Positions 41,650 through 50,330 of a stretch of 64,000 nucleotides of DNA are shown one piece after another. Made by a program: the position numbers and the translations under genes. Origin of the DNA: Streptomyces sp. NBC_00306 (GTDB lineage Bacteria; Actinomycetota; Actinomycetes; Streptomycetales; Streptomycetaceae); assembly GCF_036169555.1 (NCBI RefSeq), contig NZ_CP108032.1, positions 6,634,001-6,698,000 of the forward strand. Reading direction: 5' to 3'. Each line of letters starts with the position of its first letter. The first letter of the stretch is position 1. Under the pieces are notes generated by a model. That model did not search any database, was not told where the DNA came from, and saw only the letters and a list, made by a program, of their open reading frames with translations.

Positions 41650-42867
41650 ATGCAGCGGACGGAGCCGGAAGGCCGCGGACCTGTCCGCTACGGACCGCCG
41701 GCGCCCGAACCGGGACTCCCCGTCCTGCCCGAGCTCGCCGAGGCGACCGCCGCGGCGGCCGCACGGCCCGTGGGCGAGCCGCCGGGCGGCGGCGCCGAGC
41801 TGCGGGAAGCGGCCTGCGGCTACTGGTCGCGGCGCGGGCTGCGCAGCCGGTCCGACGAGGTCGTCGCCGCCTCCGGCCCTCAGCCCCTGCTGTTCGCCCT
41901 CATCGCCGCCCACCGCGGGGACGTGCTGCTGCCCCGGCCCTGCCCCGCATGGTGGACCCCGCAGGCCCGGCTCCTCGGCCGGCCCGCCTACCACGTGCCG
42001 ACCCCGGCGGAGTGCGGCGGCGTGCCCGACCCGTACGCGCTGCTGGAGACCGTGCGACGGGTGCGGGCGGAGGGCGGCGACCCGGGGCTGCTGCTGCTCT
42101 CCGTCGCCGACGACCCCACCGCGACCGTGGCGCCGCCCGAGCTCATGCGCGAGGCCTGCGAGGCTGCCGTCGCCGAGGGCCTGCTCATCATCAGCGACGA
42201 GACCTGGCGGGACACCCTCCACCGGCTGCACGAGACGGTGCTGGTGAGCCCGGCGGAGATGTGCCCGGGAGAGGTCACCGTGCTCAGCGATCTGGCCGGC
42301 GGGCTGATGCCCGCCTCGTGGCCGGTCGCCGTCGCCCGGTTCCCCCCGACGGACCAGGGGGCCGCCCGGCGCGCCAGAACCCTCGACATCCTCACCGCCC
42401 TCGGCGCCGTGGTGGCGGAACCCGTCGCGGCCGCCGCCGCCCTGGCACTGGACGAGCCCGCGCCCGTCGTCACCAGGTCGGAGCAGGCGGCCGGGCTGTA
42501 CGGGGCGGTGACCACCGCGATGCACCACGCCGTGCTCGTCTCCGGAGCGGTCGCCCGCCCGCCGCAGGCCGGCCGGCATCTCTACGCCGACCTCGGCCCG
42601 CTGCGCGCCCCCCTCGCCCGGCTGGGTGTGACCGACTCCATGGAGCTCGAGGAGTATCTGAGCGACCGTCTCGGGTCACCCGCGCCCGGCGGGCACCGGT
42701 TCGGTGACGAGCTGGGTGAGCTGCGGGTGCGGCTGGCCGCGGGGCCGCTGCTGGGCGCCGGCCCCGAACAGCGTCAGGCATCCCTCACCTCACCGGCGCC
42801 CCTGGAATTGCCGCACGTATCCAGGGCATTGAGCATTCTTGGAACGGCCTTCGACGAACTGCGTTGA
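41650..42867 (+). CDS. Aminotransferase-fold protein without any lysine
   Basis: Protein of 405 residues of the class I/II aminotransferase fold (SGPQPLLFALIAAHRGDVLL, LLSVADDPTATV, LLIISDETWRD). The region where PLP Lys is expected, after a Ser-Phe-Ser motif, reads VTVLSDLAGGLMPASW with no Lys. Reading the whole chain I find no Lys at all. It therefore cannot form the usual Schiff base with PLP. GGAGG precedes the ATG at 41650. It is 12 nt upstream of the MBL hydrolase gene and probably co-transcribed. Confidence 0.78.
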   Translation: MQRTEPEGRGPVRYGPPAPEPGLPVLPELAEATAAAAARPVGEPPGGGAELREAACGYWSRRGLRSRSDEVVAASGPQPLLFALIAAHRGDVLLPRPCPAWWTPQARLLGRPAYHVPTPAECGGVPDPYALLETVRRVRAEGGDPGLLLLSVADDPTATVAPPELMREACEAAVAEGLLIISDETWRDTLHRLHETVLVSPAEMCPGEVTVLSDLAGGLMPASWPVAVARFPPTDQGAARRARTLDILTALGAVVAEPVAAAAALALDEPAPVVTRSEQAAGLYGAVTTAMHHAVLVSGAVARPPQAGRHLYADLGPLRAPLARLGVTDSMELEEYLSDRLGSPAPGGHRFGDELGELRVRLAAGPLLGAGPEQRQASLTSPAPLELPHVSRALSILGTAFDELR

Positions 42868-42879
42868 ACGGAGCCCCGG

Positions 42880-43995
42880 ATGACGGAACAGACCGAACAG
42901 GCGGAGCACTCGGGACAGGCAGACCGGACCGACCAGGCGCCCGGGGCGGCGGACCGTGCGGGGGCGGCGGGACCGGCCCTCACCACCCCGGAGCCCACCG
43001 CGTCCCTGACCGCCGGCGTACGGCCGCAGCTCCGGACCCGTCCGATCGGCGAGATCCGTCACTGGCCCCGCTCGTTCGCCGACCGCCTGACCGCTCCGCT
43101 GCCCGGGGTACGGGCCATGGCCCGCCTCGCCCGTGAGGGCGCGGTGCGTCCCGGCCGGGACGGCCTCCAGGACATCCCGCTGCTGCCCTTCGAACCCGGT
43201 CCGCTGCCCGCCGTCGACGCCACCACCGTTGCCGTCACCTGGGCCGGACACGCCAGTTGGGTGCTGCGCATCGGCGGGCTCACCGTGCTGACCGACCCCG
43301 TGTGGTCCCGCCGGATCTTCGGCACCCCGGCCCGGGTCACCCCCGTCGGGGTGCGCTGGGAGGACCTGCCGCCCGTCGACGCCGTGGTCATCAGCCACAA
43401 CCACTTCGACCATCTGGACGCTCCGACCCTGAAGAGACTGCCGCGGCACACTCCGGTCTTCGCCCCCGCCGGCCTCGGCCGCTGGTTCCGCCGCCGGCTC
43501 TTCACCCGGGTGACCGAGCTCGACTGGTGGGAGGGCGCGGAGCTGGACGGCGTCCGCTTCGACTTCGTACCGGCCCACCACTGGTCCAAACGGACACTCG
43601 TCGACACCTGCCGCTCGCTGTGGGGCGGCTGGGTGCTCGGCGACCGGCTGGGCCGGTCCGTGTACTTCGCCGGCGACACCGGCTACGGCCACTGGTTCCG
43701 CGAGATCGGCCGCCGCCACCCCGGTCTCGATCTCGCGCTCCTGCCCATCGGTGCCTACGCCCCGCGCTGGTGGCTCAGCGATGTGCACACCGATCCGGAG
43801 GAGGCCGTGCGCGCCCTCGAGGATCTCGGAGCGCGGCACATGGCCCCGATGCACTGGGGGACGTTCGTCCTTTCGGCGGAACCCGTCCTCGAACCGCTCG
43901 TCCGGGTGCGCGCCGCGTGGGAGCGGACCGGCCGGCCGCGCGAGCAGCTGTGGGACCTGCCGGTCGGCGGGTCGCGGGTGCTGGACGCGGGCTGA
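42880..43995 (+). CDS. NAPE-PLD-like metallo-beta-lactamase-fold hydrolase
   Basis: Protein of 371 residues. The metal site is SHNHFDHLDAPTLKRL (HxHxDH), with later ligands in AHHWSKR, GDTGYG and MHWGTF. Its size, the long N-terminal extension and the W/H-rich loops suit N-acyl-phosphatidylethanolamine phospholipase D-like proteins, which act on phospholipids or N-acyl amides. Substrate is uncertain. It follows the lysine-free aminotransferase-fold gene by 12 nt. Confidence 0.88.
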   Translation: MTEQTEQAEHSGQADRTDQAPGAADRAGAAGPALTTPEPTASLTAGVRPQLRTRPIGEIRHWPRSFADRLTAPLPGVRAMARLAREGAVRPGRDGLQDIPLLPFEPGPLPAVDATTVAVTWAGHASWVLRIGGLTVLTDPVWSRRIFGTPARVTPVGVRWEDLPPVDAVVISHNHFDHLDAPTLKRLPRHTPVFAPAGLGRWFRRRLFTRVTELDWWEGAELDGVRFDFVPAHHWSKRTLVDTCRSLWGGWVLGDRLGRSVYFAGDTGYGHWFREIGRRHPGLDLALLPIGAYAPRWWLSDVHTDPEEAVRALEDLGARHMAPMHWGTFVLSAEPVLEPLVRVRAAWERTGRPREQLWDLPVGGSRVLDAG

Positions 43996-44046
43996 CGGGA
44001 CCCTCGCAGGTGCCTGTGGGACGGCCGTGACCCGACCCGAGAGCCT

Positions 44047-44721
44047 CTACGCATGCTGCCCCGACGACCCCGGCCGGTGCCCCTTCCGGCGCCACCGGCG
44101 CCACAGCGGCGGCGCCCCGCTGAGCACCACCGTCAGCGCCACCGCGACGACCACGCCCTTCCACGGTTCGTCGAACAGCGAGCCGCCGAGTATCCCGATC
44201 AGCTGGTACGTCGCCGCCCATGCCAGGCACGCCGGGATGTCGCCCCGCACGAAGGAGCGCAACGGCATCTTGGCCAGCAGACAGGCCAGCATCACCGGGA
44301 TGCGCCCCGCCGGTACCAGCCGCGACAGCACCAGGACGGCCACCCCGTGGTCCTCCAGCTTGCTCTGCGCCTGTTCGAGGTGCTCCGGCGCCGCGCGGTC
44401 GCGGAGCGCGGCCAGCCAGCGCGAGCCGTTCTTGGACCCGACGCCGCGCTGCCCGAGCCAGTACAGCGTCACATCGCCCAGGAATGCGGCGAACGACGCC
44501 ACCAGAAAGACGAACAGCAGGCTCAGCGGGGACGTCTGATGGAAGGCCACCACCGCCGCGGAGCTCACCACCGCCCCCGTCGGCACCACGGGCACCAGGG
44601 CTCCCAGCGCTACCAGCAGGAACAGCGAGGGATAGGTGACGGCCTGCTGGGTGGACTCCGGCGGCAACTGGGCCACGAAGTCCGACAGCTGCCCGAACAG
44701 CTCCGCGGCCTTCGAGCTCAC
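44047..44721 (-). CDS. DedA/SNARE-associated family membrane protein
   Basis: Protein of 224 residues with about 5 membrane helices. The family motif is seen as GDVTLYWLGQRGVG and SRLVPAGRIPVMLACLLAKM (the conserved R/G-x3-G membrane re-entrant region). DedA proteins are lipid scramblase-like transporters of undecaprenyl-phosphate or phosphatidylethanolamine. The GTG at 44721 overlaps the stop of the upstream MBL gene (GTGA), so the pair is coupled. Confidence 0.87.
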   Translation of the reverse strand: MSSKAAELFGQLSDFVAQLPPESTQQAVTYPSLFLLVALGALVPVVPTGAVVSSAAVVAFHQTSPLSLLFVFLVASFAAFLGDVTLYWLGQRGVGSKNGSRWLAALRDRAAPEHLEQAQSKLEDHGVAVLVLSRLVPAGRIPVMLACLLAKMPLRSFVRGDIPACLAWAATYQLIGILGGSLFDEPWKGVVVAVALTVVLSGAPPLWRRWRRKGHRPGSSGQHA

Positions 44722-45488
44722 CGCCTCGCCTCCGGTCTGACCCGCTCACCGTGGCCGAGCCGGTGCACGGCCACCTTCGGTGCGATCCGCGCCGCCTTGC
44801 GGAGGAACTCCTCGCCCGGGGCGTAGAACTCGTGCGGGCGGACGCCGTCCAGGCCGATCGGCCAGTACGTGCCGTAGTGCACCGGCACCGCGGCACCCGG
44901 CGCGAGGGCGACCAGTGCCTCGGCGGCCCGGTGCGCGTCCAGATGCCCGTGCCCGAGGTAGGGACCCCAGCCGCCGACCGGCAGCAGTGCCACATCGACG
45001 GGACCGACCTCGTCCGCCATCGAGTCGAAGAGTCCGGTGTCCCCGGCGAAGTAGGTGCGAGCCTCACCGGTGATCACATAGCCGAGCGCGGGCGACCGGT
45101 GCGGACCGACCGGCAGCCGCCGTCCGTCGTGCAGGGCGGACACCGCCCGCACCACCACGTCGCCGACCGGTACCTCGTCACCGGGGAGCACCTCGGTGAC
45201 CGGCAGCCGCAGCCGCTTCAGGCCCGGCACGGAACGCGTCGCGCCCTCCGGCACGATCAGCGGAGTGCCCGGCGCGATCCTGGCCAGTGAGGGCAGGTGC
45301 AGATGGTCGGAGTGCAGATGGGAGACGAGAACCGCGTCGGCGACGGCGGCCTCCGGCGGCGGCACGGCCCCGCGCCGCCTGCGCAGATGCGCGAGCCGGC
45401 GCACGAACAACGGGTCGGTCAGCACCCGGACCCCGGAGTCCTCGACCGTGCAGGTGGCATGACCCCACCAGGTGACTTCCACCGGCAC
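44718..45488 (-). CDS. UlaG-like metallo-beta-lactamase-fold hydrolase
   Basis: Protein of 256 residues. Metal ligands are in WWGHATC, SHLHSDHLH, FAGDTGLFD and PVHYGTY. The GTG at 45488 has GGAGG 6 nt upstream. It is a second, distinct MBL-fold hydrolase within 1.5 kb of the NAPE-PLD-like one and is coupled to DedA. Substrate unknown; a lipid or nucleotide phosphodiester is possible. Confidence 0.87.
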   Translation of the reverse strand: MPVEVTWWGHATCTVEDSGVRVLTDPLFVRRLAHLRRRRGAVPPPEAAVADAVLVSHLHSDHLHLPSLARIAPGTPLIVPEGATRSVPGLKRLRLPVTEVLPGDEVPVGDVVVRAVSALHDGRRLPVGPHRSPALGYVITGEARTYFAGDTGLFDSMADEVGPVDVALLPVGGWGPYLGHGHLDAHRAAEALVALAPGAAVPVHYGTYWPIGLDGVRPHEFYAPGEEFLRKAARIAPKVAVHRLGHGERVRPEARR

Positions 45489-45586
45489 GCAGCGCCTCCT
45501 TCTGCCCACGTCGGCCCGTTGTGCGAACCACGAGGACCGTTCTGCGAACCACTGCCCGTTTCGCGGGCGGGTACCCGTCCGAGCCT

Positions 45587-45642
45587 ATGGCCTGTCGTTC
45601 CGAGCAGGCCTGGCGCCCATGGTCTGTCGTTCCCCGCAGGCC
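45587..45642. repeat. Two tandem repeats each able to form a hairpin
   Basis: ATGGCCTGTCGTTCCGAGCA (45587) and ATGGTCTGTCGTTCCCCGCA (45619), each followed by GGCC, are nearly identical with a 32-bp period. Each has GGYCTG...CAGGCC arms that pair. They lie in the intergenic region between the MBL gene and the next plus-strand gene. A GGGTAC near 45569 has no convincing partner box. Confidence 0.6.
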
Positions 45643-45771
45643 ATGGGCGTCCCGGCGCACGAGCCCTCAGCCCGCTCCCGCCGCGCCCTCTGATGCGCCT
45701 CGGTGCGCGCTCCCTGGAGCCGGTCCGGCCGGAGTAGGGTCGGCGCGACCGCAGAGCGCAGGGGGATGTTG

Positions 45772-46176
45772 ATGGATGCCTTACGAGTGGCGGCGATCGC
45801 CAGCCTGACGCCCCTCGAGGAGCTCGACAGCGACCCGTTCCTGGTGGACACCCGCAGTCAGCACGCGATGTGCGCCCGCTGGGCCGCCGACAAGGGCGGG
45901 GTCGTCACCCGGCAGCTGCTGTTCTACGGGCTGCGGCACGACCACTGCGGGCTGTGGGCCGATGTGGACGCCGGCGAGGTGGATCTCTTCGTCGCCCCCA
46001 ACGACCGGGTGCTGGCACGGGCGTTGACGTCGGTGCGGGATTTCGTCGCCGAGTGCGAGCGCCGTGGCGTACGGCTGGAGACGGCGGGCCTGGACGAGCC
46101 CGTCTACGACGCGGCCATGAAGGCGGACGTCCATCGCAGGCTCTCCATGCCGACCGCCGGCTACAACGGCCGCTGA
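45772..46176 (+). CDS. Conserved hypothetical protein
   Basis: Protein of 134 residues; I do not recognise a domain. It is soluble, with a His/Cys-containing middle part (FYGLRHDHCGLWADVDAGEVD) and an alpha-helical C-terminus. The ATG at 45772 is chosen because GCAGGGGG is spaced 6 nt from it; an ATG 6 nt upstream is too close. TAGGGT upstream at 45735 may be a -10 box. No functional context. Confidence 0.7.
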   Translation: MDALRVAAIASLTPLEELDSDPFLVDTRSQHAMCARWAADKGGVVTRQLLFYGLRHDHCGLWADVDAGEVDLFVAPNDRVLARALTSVRDFVAECERRGVRLETAGLDEPVYDAAMKADVHRRLSMPTAGYNGR

Positions 46177-46268
46177 CCCGCGGCCCCGGCCTGCGGGGAC
46201 GCGCGAGCGGATCATGACCGCCGCTGTGCCACGCTGGAGACCTGATCCAGGGGTGAGGTGGAAGCGGC

Positions 46269-48338
46269 GTGGTCGAAAGCCGATGGCGCAGGGCGGGGAG
46301 CACCCCGCTGCGAGTGGTCGCCGTGTGGATGGTCTCCACACTGACGATGCTGGCTCTCGCCGGGCTGCTGCCCGACTTCCGGCTCCAGTCCGAGGACGGC
46401 GAGAGCATCACCCGTACCGCGGTGACGGCCGCCTGGGGCGCGGGCGCCTTCGGTCTGCTCAGCGCGCTGGTGTGGCCGGTGGTGGTACGGGCGCTGCTGC
46501 TCGTACCGGCACTCCTGCTCGGCCTGTTGGTCTTCTTCCTCAACGGCTCCCTGCTGCTGCTCGCGCTCCGGCTGATCCCCGACGGCGGCGGAGAGGCGGC
46601 CCCGGAGACCGCGGTCCTCGTCGCCGCCGTGATGTCCGCCGTCGCCTCCGCGACCTCCACGGCCCTCGCCGTGCACGACGACAACGCCTACCGGCGCCGG
46701 CTCTCCCGGCTCGCCACCCGGCGCCGCCGAAGACGCGGTGAGGACGTCGGCCGTACCGCCGCCGACGGCACGGTCTTCCTCCAGCTCGACGGAGTCGGTC
46801 ACGAGGTGCTCCAGCGCGCGGCCAAGGACGGTGTGATGCCGACCGTCGCCGAGTGGCTCGCCACGACCCACCGGCTGACCCCCTGGCGTACGGACTGGTC
46901 CAGTCAGACCGGCGCCAGCCAGCTCGCCATCCTGCACGGCAGCAACCACGACGTCCCCGCCTTCCGCTGGTACGAGAAGGACACCCGCCGGGTCATGGTC
47001 AGCAACCGGCCCGCCAGCGCGGCCGAGCTCCAGCGCCGCGCCATCGAGCGCACCGGCGACGGCGGGTTGCTCACCGTCGACGGAGCCAGCCGCGGCAACC
47101 TCTTCAGCGGCGGCGCCGACCAGCTCGCGCTGGTGCTGTCGATCGCCGCCAGGCGTGGCAGGGCGAACCGCTCCCGGGCCGGGTACTTCGCCTACTTCTC
47201 CGACCCCGCCAACGCCGTCCGCACGGCCGGCGCCTTCTTCGCCGAAGTGGTCCGTGAGATCCGCCAGTCGACGCGGGCGCGGCTGCGCGGTGACACACCG
47301 CGGATCGGCCGCGGCGGTCTCTACCCCTTCATCCGGGCGTTCGCGACCGTCGTGGAACGCGACGTCGTTGTCGCCGCGGTGCTCGGTGACATGCTCGCAG
47401 GGCGCACCGCCGTCTACGCCGACCTCGTCGCCTACGACGAAGTGGCCCATCACTCGGGACCGCACAGCCGCGACGCGATGCAGGTCCTGGAGCGGCTCGA
47501 CCGATCGCTCGCCCTGATCGCCAAGGTCTCCGAGCACACCCCGCGCGGCTACCGGATCGTGCTGCTGTCCGACCACGGGCAGAGCCCGGGCCAGACCTTC
47601 GAGGGCGCCTACGGTCTCACCCTCAAGGACCTCGTCCGGGCCGGCTGCGGCCTGCCCGTGTCCCGGCGCGCCGAACGCTCCAGGAGCGGCGCGGAAGCGC
47701 GGGACGCGGCGCGCCACACCCTGCACACCGCTCTGCACCGGCCACTGGCGGAGGGGGACGAAGTCGCCGCACCGAGCTCCGAACCGATCGTGCTGGCCTC
47801 CGGCAATCTCGCACTGATCTCCTTTCCCGACGTGCCCGAGCGGCTCAGCCGGGAGGAGATCGACGCCCGCCACCCCGCCCTGCTGCGGACGCTCGCCGGC
47901 CACCCGGGCGTCGGGTTTCTTCTGGTGCGCAGCGAGAAGCACGGCTCGTTGGTCCTCGGCCCCGGCGGAGTGGAGATCCCGCTCGCGGAGCTGGACGACG
48001 ACGGCCCGCTGGCGGTGTTCGGCGCAGGCGCGGCCGATGCCGTGCGCCGTACCGACTCCTTCCCGCACGTCGCGGACATCATGGTCAACTCGATGTACGA
48101 CCCCGAGACGGGCACCGTCCACGCCTTCGAGGCGCAGATCGGCTCCCACGGCGGCCTCGGGGGCGAGCAGTCCCAGCCCTTCCTGCTGTCGCCGCTGGAG
48201 CTGTCACCGCCCGTGAGCTGCGGCGCCGAACTGATCGGGGCGGAGCAGGTGCACGAGGTCCTGCGGCGCTGGCTGAACGAGTCCGAGGGGCCGCAGGTGC
48301 CGATCGCCCCCCTCGGCCGGACGGCGTCGCCCGGATAG
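46269..48338 (+). CDS. Membrane-anchored type I phosphodiesterase / alkaline-phosphatase-superfamily protein
   Basis: Protein of 689 residues. About four membrane helices occupy residues 15-135 (phage-holin-like segment). An alkaline-phosphatase-superfamily domain covers about 160-640, with FLQLDGVGHEVLQRA at the metal site, TGASQLAILHG as the nucleophile Thr/Ser region, AYDEVAHHSGPHS and LLSDHGQSPG for the later Asp/His ligands. It probably cleaves a phosphodiester or phospholipid head group near the membrane. The GTG start has GAGGTGG upstream. It is a single gene. Confidence 0.88.
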   Translation: MVESRWRRAGSTPLRVVAVWMVSTLTMLALAGLLPDFRLQSEDGESITRTAVTAAWGAGAFGLLSALVWPVVVRALLLVPALLLGLLVFFLNGSLLLLALRLIPDGGGEAAPETAVLVAAVMSAVASATSTALAVHDDNAYRRRLSRLATRRRRRRGEDVGRTAADGTVFLQLDGVGHEVLQRAAKDGVMPTVAEWLATTHRLTPWRTDWSSQTGASQLAILHGSNHDVPAFRWYEKDTRRVMVSNRPASAAELQRRAIERTGDGGLLTVDGASRGNLFSGGADQLALVLSIAARRGRANRSRAGYFAYFSDPANAVRTAGAFFAEVVREIRQSTRARLRGDTPRIGRGGLYPFIRAFATVVERDVVVAAVLGDMLAGRTAVYADLVAYDEVAHHSGPHSRDAMQVLERLDRSLALIAKVSEHTPRGYRIVLLSDHGQSPGQTFEGAYGLTLKDLVRAGCGLPVSRRAERSRSGAEARDAARHTLHTALHRPLAEGDEVAAPSSEPIVLASGNLALISFPDVPERLSREEIDARHPALLRTLAGHPGVGFLLVRSEKHGSLVLGPGGVEIPLAELDDDGPLAVFGAGAADAVRRTDSFPHVADIMVNSMYDPETGTVHAFEAQIGSHGGLGGEQSQPFLLSPLELSPPVSCGAELIGAEQVHEVLRRWLNESEGPQVPIAPLGRTASPG

Positions 48339-48389
48339 CGTGGGCCGCGCTGTGGGGTCCACCGCGTGTGCCGATCTGGGGAGTGCCGG

Positions 48390-49499
48390 GTGCGTGCTGT
48401 CGTGTTCGAGGAGTTCAGGAAGCCGCTCGCCGTACGGGAGGTGCCCCGACCGGAGCCCGCGGAGGACGGTGCGGTGATCCGCGTCGAGGCGACCGGGCTG
48501 TGCCGCAGCGACTGGCACGGCTGGATGGGCCACGACGCCGACATCACGCTGCCGCATGTGCCCGGCCACGAACTGGCCGGTGTCGTCGAGTCGGTCGGCG
48601 CGGACGTCACCAACTGGCACCCGGGGGACCGTGTCACCGTGCCCTTCATCTGCGCCTGCGGCCGCTGCGCCGCGTGCGCGCGGGGAGCGCAGCAGGTGTG
48701 CGAACGGCAGGAGCAGCCCGGGTTCACGCACTGGGGGTCGTTCGCGCAGTACGTGCCGCTCCGGTACGCCGACACCAATCTGGTGGCCCTGCCCGACGCG
48801 ATGTCCTTCGCCACCGCGGCCGGTCTCGGCTGCCGGTTCGCGACCGCCTTCCGCGCGGTGGTGGGCCAGGGCCGGGTGCGGGCGGGGGAGTGGGTCGCGG
48901 TGCACGGCTGCGGCGGGGTGGGCCTGTCCGCCGTGATGATCGCCGCGGCCTGCGGGGCGCGGGTGGTCGCGGTCGACGTGTCGCCGGAGGCCTTGGAACT
49001 GGCGCGGGCGGTCGGCGCCGAGGTCTGTGTCGACGCCTCCACACTGCCCGGTGGCGTCAACGCCCCGGTCCCGCCCAACACCACCCCGAACAGCGGCGCG
49101 GCCGACTCCGCCACGGACGGCGGCGTGGCCGAAGCCGTCCGTGAGATGACCGGCGGCGGCGCCCACCTCTCGCTGGACGCCCTCGGCTCCCCGGTGACCT
49201 GCGTGAACTCGGTCCAGTGCCTGCGCCGTCAGGGCCGTCACATCCAGGTGGGCCTGCTGCCCGATGGCGTACGGCTCCCGATGGACCGGGTCGTGCCGCT
49301 GGAGCTGGAGATCCTCGGCAGCCACGGCATGGCCGCCCACGACTACCCGGAGATGATGGCGATGGTCGCGTCCGGGTCGCTGCGCCCGGACCTCCTCGTG
49401 ACGAAGGAGATCGGTCTGGACGCCGTTCCGGAGGCGCTCGCGTCGCTCGGCACCGCGCCCGGCAGCGGAGTGACGGTGATCCGGCCGCACGGGGTGTGA
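48390..49499 (+). CDS. Zinc-dependent alcohol dehydrogenase (MDR family)
   Basis: Protein of 369 residues. Catalytic Zn ligands are in GLCRSDWHGW and GHELAGVVESVG; the structural Zn loop is CACGRCAACARGAQQVC (four Cys). The NAD(P) loop is GCGGVGLSAVMIA. A Pro/Asn/Ala-rich insertion (APVPPNTTPNSGAADSATDG) follows the Rossmann strands. GGGGAG is spaced 6 nt from the GTG at 48390. Substrate unknown. Confidence 0.92.
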   Translation: MRAVVFEEFRKPLAVREVPRPEPAEDGAVIRVEATGLCRSDWHGWMGHDADITLPHVPGHELAGVVESVGADVTNWHPGDRVTVPFICACGRCAACARGAQQVCERQEQPGFTHWGSFAQYVPLRYADTNLVALPDAMSFATAAGLGCRFATAFRAVVGQGRVRAGEWVAVHGCGGVGLSAVMIAAACGARVVAVDVSPEALELARAVGAEVCVDASTLPGGVNAPVPPNTTPNSGAADSATDGGVAEAVREMTGGGAHLSLDALGSPVTCVNSVQCLRRQGRHIQVGLLPDGVRLPMDRVVPLELEILGSHGMAAHDYPEMMAMVASGSLRPDLLVTKEIGLDAVPEALASLGTAPGSGVTVIRPHGV

Positions 49500-49664
49500 G
49501 GGCCGGTGGAGCCGTCCGTGCGGCGGGCCGGTGCACCCGTCCGGATCCGGCGTGTACGGGAATCGGGCTAACGGGCGTCCCCCGGTGGAGGGGAACTGTG
49601 GCCACGGCGGCCGCGCCGCGGGCCCGCAGGGGTAAAGGAGGCCTGTCCAGGAAGGTCACGCCCC

Positions 49665-50024
49665 ATGAACCAGCCCGCGCCGTACACCGTCGCCCTCCGC
49701 GCCCTGGCGCGCCGGGCTGCGCCGATAGCGCTGGTGGCTCTCCTCGCCCTGTTGGGCATGTCCCTCGGACCCGGGGCGCAGACCATGGCGGTGGGCGAAC
49801 TCCGGCCGCCGGCCTCCGCGCCCGCCGACCCGACGCATCCGGGCCAGCCCGAAGAGGGCGACACCGGGACCTCCGCGCCGGCCCGCGCCCGCGCCTCGGT
49901 GCGGCCGCCGGGTGACGATGCCGGCGCCGGGCCCGGCGGACGAGCCGTCCGGCCCTCCCAGCGTTTTCCGGACGGGCCGCCACGTGTACCGCTCGCCGTG
50001 CGTTGTGTGGTGCTGCGCTGCTGA
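49665..50024 (+). CDS. Small putative exported or membrane protein
   Basis: Protein of 119 residues. It has an Arg-rich N-terminus and one hydrophobic helix (APIALVALLALLGMSLG), then a Pro/Ala/Asp-rich low-complexity region and a C-terminal hydrophobic, Cys-containing end (LAVRCVVLRC). No known domain. Coding status is supported by a plausible signal anchor and the nearby small gene in the same orientation, but codon bias alone could mislead. Confidence 0.45.
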   Translation: MNQPAPYTVALRALARRAAPIALVALLALLGMSLGPGAQTMAVGELRPPASAPADPTHPGQPEEGDTGTSAPARARASVRPPGDDAGAGPGGRAVRPSQRFPDGPPRVPLAVRCVVLRC

Positions 50025-50088
50025 CAGTGCTGAGGGACCCCAGCACTGTTCCGCACCATCACCCCCACATCACGCGAGGTGCACAGCC

Positions 50089-50256
50089 ATGCCCATCGAC
50101 CCGTTCGCCGCGCTCAGCGCCATGGTCCGCGCCGAGGCGGCGCGCACCGAGACCACGCACACCGTCGAGCCCACCGAGCGGCGCAGGCCTCCCGAGACCG
50201 AGTCGGAACCGAGGCCGGACGCCCGCCGTTCGCGCACCGACGACCGCACCGTCTGA
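50089..50256 (+). CDS. Small conserved-looking hypothetical protein
   Basis: A 55-residue protein starting MPIDPFAALSAMVRAEAART and continuing with a charged, Glu/Arg/Pro-rich tail. GCGAGG lies 8 nt before the ATG. An N-terminal amphipathic helix is likely. Function unknown. It lies just upstream of the VWA gene, which has its own promoter. Confidence 0.55.
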   Translation: MPIDPFAALSAMVRAEAARTETTHTVEPTERRRPPETESEPRPDARRSRTDDRTV

Positions 50257-50295
50257 CGCTCCCACAGCGCCCGACGCCCCTGCCACCGGCCCGTT

Positions 50296-50324
50296 TTGGA
50301 GCATCGGCGGATCATCAATACGAT
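50296..50324 (+). promoter_or_regulatory. Promoter predicting a leaderless VWA mRNA
   Basis: TTGGAG (50296-50301) and TACGAT (50319-50324) are separated by exactly 17 nt. The ATG at 50331 starts 7 nt after the -10 box, the normal distance to a transcription start. No Shine-Dalgarno is visible. CGGATC/GATCCG (50309-50314 and 50322-50327) forms an inverted repeat over the -10 box. Confidence 0.6.
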
Positions 50325-50330
50325 CCGCTG

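Noticed and set aside
38521..42579. A very long minus-strand open frame (over 1,300 codons) extending far upstream of the PAP2-DAGK gene
   Set aside because: Only the part from 40032 downward has family motifs. The rest is antisense to the sulfite-oxidase-like and aminotransferase-like genes and is Arg/Gly/Pro-rich, as expected of GC-bias open frames.
45565..45575. GGGTAC considered as a third sigma-B-like promoter
   Set aside because: No GNNT at the right distance and no start codon nearby in the correct position.
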